64,000 bases of DNA from Congeria kusceri (GCA_027627225.1 CM051025.1:70183069-70247068), one strand, 5' to 3'. Shown: positions 28,001 through 39,479, numbered from the stretch's first letter. Notes: generated from the sequence alone by a model not told the origin. Numbers and translations are program-made.

Positions 28001-28824
28001 TCTTATATTTTACCTTTGACATTTGAGTGTGACATTGACCTTGGACATAGGGACTTAGTTCTTGCGCGCAACACCGTCTCACCATGCTTAACAATTGTGC
28101 TACGTTATTTGAAAGTCCTTTAATGCTGGATAAATTATTCTCCAGAGAGTGTATATGGCTTAAATTCTTATATTTGAGCTTTGAACATTTTAGTTGGCGT
28201 CGAAGACTTTACGGAGTTACGTATACCATATATTGTTTTTCATGTTTTAAACTTATAAATCAAGATCTACTTAAATGTATATGTACACAACGGGTATGTT
28301 CCAAAAATGTTCTATAAAAACGTCTGTTTATCTTCCTCATTATTTGCTATTTTTGCATAAATCTAGTAAATACTTTATTTAATTGTGGTAAAGACTAAAA
28401 AACTAAGAATTATATTAAATATATATCGATGAGAAAAAGCCAACACCAAGTATCGATAGTAAATTTATATAACCCCATACTTTCTTTTTGCTTCAAGATA
28501 TCGATATGTCCTACACTACATTTTCAAAAGTTATTTTTAATTGGGGAATGAATTACTTCCCTCCAGAAATACACGTACCCCATCCATGTGTTTTAACTTC
28601 GTCTTTATCTCCATGCATTTAACATGATATATTGCTTCCAACTGTGTGATGGTCTTGCTTGTGTACCCGCTGTCGCTCTGTTTTCGCTCGTGTTTGTCTT
28701 GAATTTTCTTTTGGTGCGCACTAACAATCTTCAGCGCATCGGAAATGGACTCTAAACAGACAGTCAGTTCCTCTGTTTTCAGGTCGTAATTCCCAGTATA
28801 TGTACTCATGCCTGATGACTTCAC
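10072..28824 (-). CDS. SPATA18-like: MIEAP/SPATA18-like gene, copy A (nine exons, complete model)
   Basis: Exons in transcript order are 28824-28579, 17910-17867, 17269-17198, 17040-16960, 16565-16370, 16142-16053, 15595-15482, 13145-12960 and 10416-10072. The 1374 nt read as one frame of 457 residues ending in TAA. Residues 1-82 are a novel-looking N-terminus; the Met at codon 6 (28809) is an alternative start. Residues about 97-150 are a coiled coil. About 160-213 carry LSDVNRPTKIAEK and ELYENEWTDAF. About 282-365 carry VCWLAAVQDPPL, GEKFDTSHFKDY, GPYVEFL and VWPALHLHKDGPLLSKG, the hallmark C-terminal block of mitochondria-eating proteins. The tail (366-457) is Gln/Ser/Thr-rich and of low complexity. 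Vertebrate SPATA18 is about 540 aa and works in p53-linked mitochondrial quality control; the function here is inferred. The weakest splice site is the CAAG acceptor at 17270. Linkage of exon 1 across a 10.7-kb intron is supported only by phase. Confidence 0.75.
11690..12775. repeat. ~120-165-bp array ('GGCAATAACTCCGTAAATAT' family)
   Basis: Six units start near 11821, 11963, 12111, 12271, 12436 and 12560. The array ends in a clean (GACG)n run at 12699-12723 and a short terminal hairpin (CCCCGAAGATCCCTTCGAG). It lies in the last intron of gene A. Confidence 0.8.
13146..15481. other. Intron of gene A, no other feature seen
   Basis: AT-rich sequence between the DPPL exon and the 114-nt exon. 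It holds a (TA)n run near 13747-13760 and no recognisable exon, repeat array or RNA gene. The same sequence recurs at 60445-62781. Confidence 0.6.
18380..19440. repeat. Degenerate ~160-bp repeats in intron 1 of gene A
   Basis: Phrases such as CTTGGTAGGTAGGTTGGTCAT, AACTACAGAACCACT and GGTCAACCC recur near 18400-18620, 18660 and 19160-19400. Copies are strongly decayed. 17920-18380 shows nothing I can name. Confidence 0.5.
19500..20270. repeat. ~165-bp array, intron 1 of gene A
   Basis: Same family as 9310-9960. GGCCAGTTTTGACC recurs near 20010 and 20177, with related units upstream. It is followed by a G-rich tract, (GGGGGT)n-like, at about 20298-20325. Confidence 0.75.
21677..24240 (+). pseudogene. 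Crypton-like (DUF3504) tyrosine recombinase relic
   Basis: It lies in intron 1 of gene A on the opposite strand. An acidic N-terminal open frame (21677-21970) ends at a donor-like GAAAG|GTAAAA. The core domain starts after a TTTATAG acceptor at 23259 and reads through FYASVQAKEGQDYSKSALVS and RAGINRHLILPH to DIMTQFG. There, at 23663-23665, TGA stands where the family has the first Arg of the catalytic RRG motif. Several frameshifts follow. The frame reopens at 23979-24240 with TNHCLRACVSSHLHKIGY, which keeps the His-x-x-Arg motif, and LEAYIKPDDDE, which keeps the Tyr region. The exon phases on each side of the intron do not match. This domain architecture is known from Crypton transposons and Crypton-derived genes (KIAA1958, QRICH1 and ZMYM types). 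It is dead as a protein here. Confidence 0.7.
22541..22561 (+). repeat. C21 homopolymer
   Basis: Twenty-one uninterrupted cytosines in intron 1 of gene A. Prone to assembly and sequencing error, and G-quadruplex-capable on the other strand. Confidence 0.95.
24867..25033. repeat. Long foldback (inverted repeat) in intron 1 of gene A
   Basis: Two 63-nt arms, 24867-24929 and 24971-25033, match as reverse complements at about 57 of 63 positions around a 41-nt loop that itself contains a weaker inverted pair (AAATCACG / CGTGGTTT). Arm ends are GAAATAATTTACGGGTAAGC and its complement. It lies about 600 bases after the Crypton-like relic. It could be a foldback MITE or a transcribed hairpin. Confidence 0.75.
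25390..26255. repeat. ~166-bp array with GCTCAGGTGAGC end
   Basis: Four units of the 165-bp family at about 25418, 25584, 25750 and 25919, then an ACGCACGA microsatellite and GTGCTCAGGTGAGCTAAAA. That end is shared with the element at 31931-33288, which links the two families. Confidence 0.8.
26400..28190. repeat. ~170-190-bp 'GACACACCGTCTCA' array
   Basis: Repeated units of GACCTTTGACCTTTAAGTG, CTTGCGCGCGACACACCG and CAAAATTATGC phrases fill the region. The longest interruption is 26840-27050. It is related to the arrays at 2560 and 39480. Open frames across it read in both strands and are not genes. Confidence 0.75.
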
Positions 28825-30278
28825 GGTTATTCAATAATGTGGCGTTTAATGTACTGCAAACAATATTATTCAGTTTAACAACAACAACAACACCAACGAA
28901 GATTACTACTTCCACTGCCTCAACTACTACTAGGCACCTACTACTAATGCATCAACTATGGTTTACTAATGATATACATGTACATTTTAATACATCACTT
29001 CTTCCTACGTGTGTACCCGGTACTTAGCAACGCGAAGATAAATCCACGTCGATCGTCATGTATTTAGAAAAATGTTGTAATTTTAATATCCAAGTTATAA
29101 CGATAAGATACAACTTGAACAATCATGTTTGTTTATTTGGATTTTTCTACCAACTGAGCCAGACTAGGCCCCCAGGTAAGTTAAATATTAAAATTAATTA
29201 ATTATAGTTTTTCTTCTGATCAAAACGAACTGTATGCTCCTGACAAACAGCTGTATGATGCTTTCGAATACTGGTAGTTAAATTGAATACGCATTTTCGT
29301 TCTAATACATTTTTTTCTATCTGAATACAAATACACGTTACGTTTAATAACGTGTGTACACTTCATATGTAGTCTATTAACGTAATAGTGTTAAGCTGTC
29401 CACTTAAATACATGCTGCTTGATAACATAGCCATTTGAAGGGGGTCCACACACTATTGTCCACGAAAGTATGCATTCATAATGTCCCGAGTCCGCAGTCA
29501 CGTAGTCATATACTCGAAAGTTTTAATCAATAAATTCATATATTTTAAATTGTATAGACGTACGCGTTTTACTACATTAAAGAGTTATACCTACACGTAT
29601 AAACGTACTACTACTATTTCTACTTCTACTGCTGCTGATGCCGCAGTTGCTGCTGCCGCCAACTACCACCAGCACTACTATTGATTTCACACTTTAAAAA
29701 GTTTTAATACCTGATTTCTGTTACTCCATAATATCGAGCCTCTGATTGGGCAATCCTTGCATTTCATAAAACTATTCGACTGCATAATGTACATTGGATT
29801 TGGGCTATTGAGATAACGTGAACCTAAATCAACGTGAACCAGATTTAACTAGTTATTTGTCTGTTTATAGATACCATACAAACAAAGAATGACTCATAAT
29901 TTATAACTGATATTTTAGAGCATGTTCCGTTTTTTATGTGTATAATATTTGTTTAAATTATTTATCTACAGTTAAGTTAGTAAAAATGTAGTCGAACGCT
30001 TTATTCATTTGTTCTAATTCAAATAATGACCAGTTTTTTTTGTTGATTCTTGTTTTAACGTTGTACGTTATGACGTTATTCAAACTTTATTTGTGATATG
30101 TTTTTTACCTAAATATTTCATGCAATTAAGGAATTTTTAAATTTAAATAAAATATAATTTTAAATTTTAGTTAAACAAACAATTCATAAGCGTACCTATT
30201 CAAATTTTGTTGAACAAGATGGTCCAGCTAATAACAAGTACTTATGAGTATTTTATTAGTACTGTATAAGTACTATCA
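28825..30278. other. Upstream region of gene A
   Basis: No exon found. It contains short trinucleotide-rich tracts: (AAC)n at about 28879-28895 and ACT/GCT/GCC-rich sequence at 29600-29680. The promoter of gene A should lie just beyond 28824, but I see no clear TATA box or initiator there. Confidence 0.45.
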
Positions 30279-30535
30279 CGGATCCGTGGTCTAGTGGTAA
30301 CACACTGGCTTCACATCTCTTTCGCATGAGACGTTAAATCGAGTTGCAGTGTACTATGTGCTTCACACCGGGCACTAAAAAACCCAGGGTCCCCTCTGGA
30401 ACGGGGCGTCTCCTATATCTTGCACTATCCCCCCGTAACCAACTAACACGTCTTCTGGGCGGCGATGGCCATATGGGAGAGAATCCCGGTGCACTCGATA
30501 AAAATTCAATACGCACACACACCCTTACGCTGCAC
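30279..30535 (+). mobile_element. tRNA-derived SINE
   Basis: It starts with a box A-like GTGGTCTAGTGGTAACAC, with a degraded box B region (AATCGAGTTGC) further on. The body, AACCCAGGGTCCCCTCTGG to ATGGGAGAGAATCCCGG, is GC-richer than its surroundings. I infer a SINE from the Pol III-like head and compact size. It is not an intact tRNA. Confidence 0.5.
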
Positions 30536-30699
30536 AGAGGAACCTGCTCAACATTTATGGAATCATTTATAAACTACTTACTGTGGTTGTCATGTCAATA
30601 ACCCCTACGGAGAATAATCTCAAAAACACTTCCAAACGGGTCATTTTTGAAGCAAAAGAAATGGAAAGAATTGTGTGAATCCATTGATACTAAACACTC

Positions 30700-31110
30700 T
30701 ACTACTAAGCAGTTTGGGCAGATCTCAGGAACTAATGACTCGAATTCAATGATATTATACAAATAATCCCTATTGAGTGGACATGAACATATTGTCAGGT
30801 CGTTTCGATCCGCAAATGTTTTAGCAAGTTATTGCCCTTTGATTAGAAATATTATATTTTTCATAGGAAATGTTTGTTTCCGTGCGAGATCTCAGGAACA
30901 AATTATATGCATTAAAACTTTATATGCAGCATCACTACCCACAGAACATAAGCAAATTGTTAGGTCGTTACGGTCTGATTGTTTTTCAGGAAGTTACTGC
31001 TCTTTTTATCAAAAAATTATACATTTTAATACAATATTTTCGTTTCCGCGCGAGATCTCAGGAATTAACAAATCGAATTCAACGGCAAATTAGCAGCATC
31101 CCTATCAAGA
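30700..31110. repeat. ~170-bp 'GAGATCTCAGGAAC' array (block C)
   Basis: Three units with CGAGATCTCAGGAA near 30719 (variant), 30885 and 31055, leading into the tRNA-like SINE head. The same array is at about 42725-43110. Confidence 0.75.
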
Positions 31111-31127
31111 GGACATTAACTGCTCAA

Positions 31128-31190
31128 ATCACGAACCCCGGATTGACAGTCCTGCGCTCTATCAACTGAGCTAGACGGGCCCGGCGAAAA
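31128..31190 (-). mobile_element. tRNA-Asp-like SINE head (block C)
   Basis: The reverse complement reads box A TAGCTCAGTTGATAGAGCG, an anticodon-loop-like GGACTGTCAATCC (GTC) and a degenerate box B GGGGTTCGTGA. The acceptor stem does not close. It sits at the end of a GAGATCTCAGGAAC tandem array and recurs at 43150-43207, so it predates the C/B' duplication. Confidence 0.5.
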
Positions 31191-31930
31191 CAGAGCCACA
31201 TGGTAGGTGCATATTTAAGTCATGATATAACGTCATATTCTCTATAAAGTACTATTGACAAAAGTTATTAATATACCTATTATTTACGTTTTTTTTTACT
31301 ATAAGTAATTACTGTGAAAGATAAGTGTATTTTAGTGTTTTTTAAATGCAAATTATTTGCTTTAAAATAAAAACACACAGGTTTTGTATACTGATGTTTC
31401 TTATTTCACGAAAACATGCATGACAAAACATACTGGCTATCGCATAAAAGAATCACATAAAGACTAAAATAAAATTCATTTTTTAAATTTTTATATTTCA
31501 TTAAAATGGATAAAATAACACATAAGTACATATAGTAATAGTCCAAACTGCTGAAGTACGTACTTAATATTGCAGCATAAATGAAAAGAAGGCAAGTTTA
31601 AAGTGTTAATACTATCAATATATTACTAGTATGCAGCGTTTAATCAAAGACAATATAATAAATGCATAATTAAAAAATAAATCAATATTTATTAGAAAAT
31701 CAAATAAATAAATTTAAGCTATCATAATTAAAAGTTGTTAGTCACAAATTGTGTGGGAACACTAATAAGGTTTGCATTCAAACATTCAATACATTCAATA
31801 AAACATAATTATGTAATCAGCCAATCTTTGTTCTTTGCAACTACTCATTAACAATAGTTAATAAAATACTATTACCGTCGATTTGTATTTTTTTCTTAGG
31901 CAAGTTATAATCACTTTCAGTTTGAACAAG

Positions 31931-33288
31931 ACGGCCATAAGGCCCTACGTCGCTCACCTGAGGGGCTAATGAACAACTGTTCTGAGAAAGTTTCATGAAG
32001 ATTTGGCTAAATATGTGGCCTCTAGAGTGTTCACAAGCTTTTTTTAAATTTAGCCTAGTGACCTAGTTTTTGACCCCATGTGACCTGGTTTCGAATGTGT
32101 CGTAGATATCATTTCGTCAAATGGTCTGAGCAAGTTCCATGATGATTGGGCTATAAATGTGGCATCTAGAGTATAAAAAGCGTTTTTTCAATTTGTCCTG
32201 GTGACCTAGTTTTTGACCCGACAAGAGCTAGTTTTGAACTCGTCCGAGATATCATTAAAACAACTGTTCTGAGCAGGTTTCAAGAATATTGGGCAAAACA
32301 GTTACTTCTAGAGTGTTCACAAGCTTTTACTTCAATTTGCCCTAGTGACCTAGTTTTTGAGCCCACTTGACTCAGTTTTGAACTCGTCCGAGATTTGATT
32401 ATAACAAATGTTCTGAGCGAGTTTCAAGAATATTGGTTAAAAAATGACTTCAACATTGTTCACAAGCTTTTATTCTATTTGACCTAGTGCCCTGGATTTT
32501 GACCCCACATGTATCAGTTTAGAACTCGTCCGAGATATCATTAGAACAAATGTTCTGGGAAAGTTCCATGAAGAGTGGGGAATAAACGTGGCCTCTAGCT
32601 TTCACAAGCTTTTTAAAGCGTCCAATTAAGACATATACGGAAAACTGCACCGCCCCCTGGCGGCCATGTTTTTCAATAGAGCGGAGCCATGTTTGAACTC
32701 GGCTGAGATATCATAAAAACAAATGTTCTAAGAAAGTTTCATGTTGATTGGGCAAAAAAATGTGACTCTTAAGTGTTCACAAGCTTTTTCTATAGCCATA
32801 AAAGGGAAACTGTACCGCCCCCCGGGCGGCTATGTTTTTCAACGGATCGAAACAATTTTCACACTTGGCCGGGATATCATAAAAACAAGTTTTATGTTGA
32901 GTGTGCAAAAATGTGACTTCTAGAGTATTCACATGTTTTTTCTATAGCCATATAAGAAAAATGCCCCACCATATTTTTCAACGGCACGGAACAATTTTCG
33001 AATTCGGCCGAGATATCATAAGAACAAATGTTCTTAGCAAGTATCATTTTGATTGGGAAAAACGTGTAACTTCTAGCGAGTTCACATGCTTTTTCTTCAA
33101 TTTGACCTTGTCCGATATAACATTTGGAAAAATGTTCTGTGCAAGTTGATTGGGCAACACATGTAGCCTCTAGAGTGTTCACAAGGTAAATGTTGACGAC
33201 GAACGACGAAGGATTCACGACACACGACGGACAAAAGGCGATCAAAAAAGCTCACCATGAGCGCGTTGTGCTCAGGTGAGCAAAACAG
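31931..33288. mobile_element. Repeat-cored insertion element, bivalve pearl/HINE-like
   Basis: This 1.36-kb block is present in the C flank and absent from the matching place in the B' flank (about 44206). The core is a decaying tandem array of about 145-150 bp units; 'GTGACCTAGTTTTTGACCCC' or close variants recur near 32050, 32200, 32345 and 32488, with 'AGAGTGTTCACAAGC' between. The ends carry an inverted GCTCACCTGAG / CTCAGGTGAGC pair (31952-31962 and 33271-33281), and the right end adds a small hairpin. It codes for no protein. The architecture recalls non-autonomous bivalve elements with central repeats; the family name is a guess. Confidence 0.6.
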
Positions 33289-34997
33289 ATGTCCTGCTTA
33301 AACAATGTTTCTCATATAAATTGTTAACACAACACAAAGCCTGGATATTATTAAATCTACTTCATATAACATTACACGCATAATGTATTACATACAAAAT
33401 ATAAACTGTGCTAAATTATTCAAATACGATGGTATTCCACGTGTCCATACTGTGGTCGTCATTCCATACATAAAACCAGTTAAAATAGTGTTTAAACAGG
33501 TGAAAATGACCAATTAAGGTTTTTTTAAAACATAGCATACCGTCGTGGTTGTTATGTCATACATTAAAAACGTGAAAGTACTAAGGAGTTCAAATGTCTT
33601 TAAAACAAGTATACATGACCAAAACAAGTCTTTTAAAGCATTGAGAAACGTAAGTTAATATCACAACCCTTCTAGCAAATTGAAAGCCAACATCTAGAGA
33701 TAATTGCATAGGATTATCAGTCATTATGTGTTGCTGTCAAAAACTATGTTACTTATTCAATTCGTTAGGTTATAACACGCATAAACCTGTCGTTTGTCAA
33801 TGTAAATCTTATTGTGTTATTTCATTTATCTTTAACTTACACTCTGAAGGATTTTTATTGTATTTATAACTGCAGCAAAATAATTTTATAGTTACTTTCT
33901 CTTATAAAATATTAAACAACTGAACACTGCGACGGGAGTATAAATAAGAGCTATATAACAATACAACTAGTTCAACAACATATACAATTTCAATAAAACT
34001 AATTCGTCTTTGGGAGCTAATCAAAAAGGTAAAAGCGTTTCATGTTATTTCATATCGCTGCAAATACGCAGTATATAAAGATTAATCGTCTCACTTTGAA
34101 TAAACAGTGCATGCATGCCTTTAATAAAGGACCACGATTCATTAAATTGATTGTCACAATTTCCTTAGTAGTTGTAACTCGCAATATCAACTCGCAATAT
34201 CTACTATACAGATTGATGTACAAAACAATAAGCACACAACCGTTAACAGATAATAATCTAATTAAGGTTTGAACATATATACAAAACGAAATACAAGCAT
34301 ATATTATTTAAAGGTTTTATTATTTAAATAAGAAAATGACCCAATACGTGTATGTGTGTATGCCTTTGTCCTTAGACGACAATTCAAAGACACCAATCTG
34401 GTTTCTAAGACATCGTAAAAACCTTGTGATATCTAAACAAGATTGGAATCCTGACAGTTGCTTTTGAGAAAATAATCATAAGTTAAATTAGTTTTGTCAA
34501 ATGGTTGAATAAATATAAAAACAAAACATAAAAAAGTTGTCGGCTAAGTGTGGTGTATTTAGATTGATATTTTTACTATTTTTCTTAAATATTACTCCTA
34601 TCGTAATACCGGGTAAGCAAGAAACTATTGGAATGTTTAAGAAAAACACAACATATAAAATTATGTTTTACAATTATCTAACTATTTGTATGACAATGAG
34701 CAATAGCATGCATGCATGTGGATTTAAGACAATTAAATAATCCGAAAAAATTTACAATAATTAATTGTCGCATTTCACAATTGCTTTCAATCTTATCCTA
34801 GTTAAATTCCCACCTGTCAAAACAATCACACAACAAGTCATTTAATATCATTTTCACGAGCTTAAATTGCATAAATCTAAAGAGGTGCCAAATTTTATAA
34901 CGTTACCAGTTCAAGAATTGTTTGGTTACAACGTAAAACGTGATAAAAATATGGTAATTCAATGCTGCTGAATGCGAATACTTTGGCGATGAGTTAT
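33289..34997. other. 3' flank of pseudogene C
   Basis: AT-rich, collinear with about 44210-45868 in block B'. No exon, RNA or repeat array recognised. A shared open frame (34537-34740 and 45406-45615) shows mostly amino-acid-changing differences, so I do not call it a gene. Confidence 0.5.
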
Positions 34998-35005
34998 CAA
35001 TCCGA

Positions 35006-35123
35006 GTTCAATGGTTGTACTGGAAACGGCGGTGTTTTAGATCTCTGTTTAACGCTACTATCGTGTTCAATGGTTGTACTGGAAACGGCGGTGTTTTAGA
35101 TCTCTGTTTAACGCTACTATCGT
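35006..35123. repeat. 59-bp tandem duplication in pseudogene C
   Basis: Two direct copies start at 35006 and 35065 (GTTCAATGGTTGTACTGG...). B' has a single copy. 59 is not a multiple of three, so the last-exon frame is broken. Confidence 0.9.
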
Positions 35124-35533
35124 GTGATGTTTGTCTTTTGACGCCATGGGTAGGACGAGTTGTTGTACCTTGCGCAACACCTTTGCTTAAAAGCGGACCG
35201 TCCTTGTGAAGATGAAGGGCAGGCCATCACAGATTTCAGCTAATAATACAGCTACATTGAATAAATAAATATTAAATACATACATAAATTGTCCCCGCTC
35301 TTACCTGTAATCGTTATTTTTTTCAGAAGAGGTAAAGGTACAGTGGCTTCTCTATTTGTGAGGTTGGAAAAAAAAATATTTACATTTTTACATTTCCGTG
35401 TATATATTTTATATTGTATTACGTTTTTACTTCATTGGTTGTATTAACAAGTGTGGATGACACCTAAATGAAGCAAGGTGCTCTCTCTGAGTCTGTCTGT
35501 AACTTGCTACTGTTTCGAATTGAAGAGATTACT

Positions 35534-35660
35534 ATTTTCTTATGAATACATTGATTTGTCTGAGGGTCATATATACATATATATACAACAATCAATAAAC
35601 ACGGTTTATGTATATATATATATATGACCCTCAGACAAATCAATGTATTCATAAGAAAAT
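35534..35660. repeat. Perfect 42-bp inverted repeat with AT-rich loop
   Basis: 35534-35575 and 35619-35660 are exact reverse complements, separated by 43 bases rich in (TA)n. The matching site in block B' (about 46378) has one arm only, partly, so the second arm and the following AT-rich tract to about 35757 arose in block C. Template switching during replication would produce this. Confidence 0.9.
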
Positions 35661-36958
35661 ATATTTATATATATATTTATATATATTTATTATATATTAT
35701 TTATGTATTTATATATATATATATGTGTGTATTGATTGATTTATTTATTTATTTATTTAATATATCACACATTACTCCTATATGACATAATCATTTTTTC
35801 TTATTCACCTGTTATTGGTGTTGTTCAAGTACGACGGATTATGACAATCAAATAGTCCAACATAATTATAAGAAAATCTGTTCATTGCATTACTTTTTTT
35901 TAACTTTTTGAATTAAAGTATTTAACGAGTTGAAAACAAATGTTCTTTCCAAAATATGTATCACCAAAAATCCTATTACGCAAATACAAAGTCGCACATG
36001 ACAGTGGCGTTTACATTTTAGTACTTCAAATACTTATTACACAAAAACAATTAAAAAACAGTGAATTTTTTTATAAAAGGACAGCGAATACAAGTTGCAT
36101 CAATGTTATTTCATAAATATTCTTCGCAATACAATTATGTGACGCTATTGAAATAACACGCTTTATTTTCCTGTTTACCTAAAACATGTTCCTTAACTAG
36201 TATGAACCTTGTTTACACGCTATGTCACTTGCATCACCATTCAAGCTTACCAAGAACTCCACATATGGGCCGCTAGCAGTGTAGTTTTTGAAGAGTGATG
36301 TGTCAAACTTCTCTCCCGCGTTGAAAATCATAAACAGAGGCGGGTCCATAGAAACGAAACCATTCAAAAATCGCATACTGAACAACTGCAGTATTTAACT
36401 AACCTTTGCTTATAGTATTGTGCATTAGCTTCCTGTATGTTACCAATTGTAAATTATGATAAAAACATCAACTATAATATATACATGTATAATGCCTGTG
36501 CTATTCGCCAAAAACGTGACTTTATCGAAAGTGTATAGTGGTAAAAGCGCCAAACTACGAGTCATGCGGTGGTACAAGTACGTTCGTGTTTCAAAGATTT
36601 TTGTTCCAATCGTGTTTGCACGATTGTTAGTCGGACATCAATCTCATTAAAATCAGCCCCAGTCTGACGCTACTATATTATCCGCTGACTAGATCTGATG
36701 ACATCGCATAAGGGTTCACGTTCAGAAGACCTTTTCAGGAGCCAATCAAACTGTTGCCTTCAAAATCTTGTGGTATAACTTCATAAACAAACCACAAATA
36801 CTACGTACGAAATTAACGTGAACAATGGATTTTCGCCTAAGATACCACTATACCCATTGTTGCCCAAGTGAAAATTATCTGTAAATGATTTATTCCCGAG
36901 GATCAGCTGATAATGCTTCACTTTTCAAAAACCGTGACAAAACTTTCCCGTGCAACAG

Positions 36959-37221
36959 GCAATTTCCTTGGGTGCAGCAGGGCTGATATTTATTTGTTCG
37001 GAAGCTCATTTGAACGTTACCTGTTATATCATGTCTTCAGATCCAAACAATATTATTTTTGATTTTAATGAGATTGGTCTGACATATCTAATTCGGAAAA
37101 CTAATGCAAATGACCACAACTTAAAACGGGTTAAAAAGACAACAAAATCAGACTCTAATCAATCAATTGCGGTTGTCGAGGTCGTTGCTTATCCACCTTA
37201 TCCACGAAGCCATGGGATCAA
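36959..37221 (+). pseudogene. Exon-like open frame of unknown origin
   Basis: This 263-nt open stretch lies inside pseudogene C on the opposite strand. It follows an acceptor-like TGCAACAG and ends where related copies have a consensus donor: at about 212 and 47504 the sequence reads GAATCAA|GTAAGAAC, but here it is GATAG. The peptide starts AISLGAAGLIFICSEAHLN and ends VVEVVAYPPYPRSHGIK. The counterparts near 80-212 and 47373-47505 lack the first half, through a deletion with short homology (GTC.GACAT), and contain stops. I do not recognise the family. It looks like a fossil exon of an unrelated plus-strand gene, with low certainty. Confidence 0.35.
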
Positions 37222-37489
37222 GATAGAAAGATTGGTTTGGAACAGTTCTTTTCATCATAGGATATGTTTTATGTTTAAAAATGTCATGATTAAGTTCAAC
37301 TAGAGCTCTGTCACAGACGTTACAACGGTCCATGAATTATAGCATGTTTGAAGGTTAGGGCCTGCCAGTTTTTAGCTCGACTTTTAAGTCGAGCTATTGT
37401 CTTCGCACTGTCGTCTGCGTCTGCGTCAGAGTCTGCTTCTACGTCAGCGTCTATGTCAGTTTCGTTTTATTGTTTAAGTTGTTTGGTTA

Positions 37490-38800
37490 AGTTTTTTTGT
37501 CAGAGTCCATTTCTCAAAAACAATCAAAGGTGTCAATTTGAAACTTTCAATACTTGTTCACTATCAAAATGGTACTCCATTACAACAAGGCAGATAACCC
37601 TGATGATTGTATTTCCACAAGTTATATGCCCTTGTTTGGACTTACAACTTAGCTTATTTTGACATTATTTTGGGTAAATATAAAATTTATCAATAACTAT
37701 AAAAGACATTAAATTGAAACTCAAGGTTCTGACACCATTCTGCAGATAAGATGAGGTTACTTTTTCAAGGATTTTGTTGGAGTTATTACCCTTTTTTAAC
37801 TTACAATGTTCCTTTTAGATCAAAATTTTCGATGCCTGAGGTATTGACCTAAAAACTCAACGTTCTTGATCACAGTGATGAAATTATTCTGTATACAGGT
37901 GGAGGTTACTCCATCAATGATTTTGCTTGAGTATTTGCCCTTTTTTAAACATAGAAATTTTGCTTTAGGTCAAATTTCACAATATCTATAAGAGGTTTTG
38001 ACTTGAAACACAGTTATGAACCCATTCTGTAGACAAGATAAGGTAATTATATCAAGGATTATGGTGGAGTTATTGCCCTTTTCTCAACTCAGATATTTTT
38101 GTTCGAGAGAAATTTCTCAATATATATCAAAGATATTGACTTGATATTCAAAATAGTTCATGACATTTATTAACTTATTCTATAAACAAGAAAATCCGAT
38201 GGAATATGTGGGAGGATTTGCAAGGAATTTTCCCTATGTATATCATATAAACATAATCAAAGGGCAATAACTTCCTAATGGAGGAGAAAAATGTAATGCT
38301 CCATATTTACGCACAACAACACATTATCCTCAACAATGAAGATAAGTTACAAGGAAATCAATTGGATACTGAAGAAGGAGTTGCGTTCACCAGGAAAGTT
38401 CCCTATGTATTACATAAAGAAGAAATATTAAATCAAAGGGCCATAACTTGCGAATGGCAGATAACAAATTAAATACCCACCTTTACAAACAACTACACGT
38501 ACCCCACAAACAGGAAAACAAGTTTCAAGAAAATGCGTTGAAAAGTTTTGGAGGAGTTGCGTTTACATAAAAAGTTCCATTCCAAAAAAAATGAAGTACA
38601 CAAATCAACAAATGACAATAACTCCAGTATCATGAAATGCACAGTAACAGTTCTTGTGCACATATCTTCTCCTCAATTAAATCTATCCACGGTCCACCTG
38701 TGAAGTTTCATGTCAATTGCCCAAACTCATCTCAAAAATGTGCACGGGCGGACGGACGGACAGACAGGAGGATCATTACAGGGCAACCGCAATAAATTTG
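37490..38800. repeat. Tandem arrays in the intron of pseudogene C
   Basis: Diverged counterparts of the arrays at 480-1190 and 1325-2060, ending in GGACGGACGGACAGACAGG at about 38750. Relative to B, about 140 bp near 1190-1330 (GGCCCGAAGGCG region) is absent. Confidence 0.65.
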
Positions 38801-39479
38801 CGCGTGCCCTAATGACTTGCCAGTTCAAACCTGAAGCACTAGGATAATGTTTTACCAACAACTTCTTCAACGAATTTTTTCTATTTTTAAATGATCCCAT
38901 TTAAATACATGAAGTATAAATAAAACGTAGCCGCGTAGAATTTTAAAATAAATAAGTAAAAACGTAAAACAGTGTTAATTTGAATAAGATATTAACTATA
39001 GCTATCAATAAAGGTGACTAATACATCAACATAAAGCTTTGACAACGCTAAGGAGACTTGAAGTAGTTTTGAAACCTTTTGTTGTAGTAATGGTGACATT
39101 TATCTATCCACCCGATATGCAACCCCAATTAAGTGACAAGACAATATAAGGTATCTTGATATGACGTCTTTTTACAATATCTGAATTCGTACTAAAGTTA
39201 TTGACCGGAAACCATATTTCAATTTTAGTAACGGTGGCATTGACTCTAATCATACTTATAAGTATACCAAGTCTTATGCCTATATATTCAATGTTTTCAA
39301 TAAAAGTGGACATAAACGAGAAACTTTACAAAACAAATCTAACAAAAAAGGGCCACAATTCGATCAAAATGCTTGACAAAGTTATGGTTCTTGTTCTACA
39401 GACTCATCAAGTTTGAAAGCTGCAGGTCAAATTGTTTTATGCAAATGGACCTAAACTAAATTATAAAATAAAATCTAAG

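Noticed and set aside
26534..28094. Several open frames on both strands
   Set aside because: They are shadows of the 170-190-bp tandem array.
29481..29684. 67-aa plus-strand frame ending in Thr/Ala-rich sequence
   Set aside because: It is created by trinucleotide-rich low-complexity DNA.
31128..31190. Possible tRNA-Asp (GTC)
   Set aside because: The T arm and acceptor stem are degenerate; it is a SINE head.
34537..34740. Open frame shared with 45406-45615
   Set aside because: Differences between paralogs are mostly amino-acid changing and the N-termini are not homologous in frame, so there is no sign of coding constraint.
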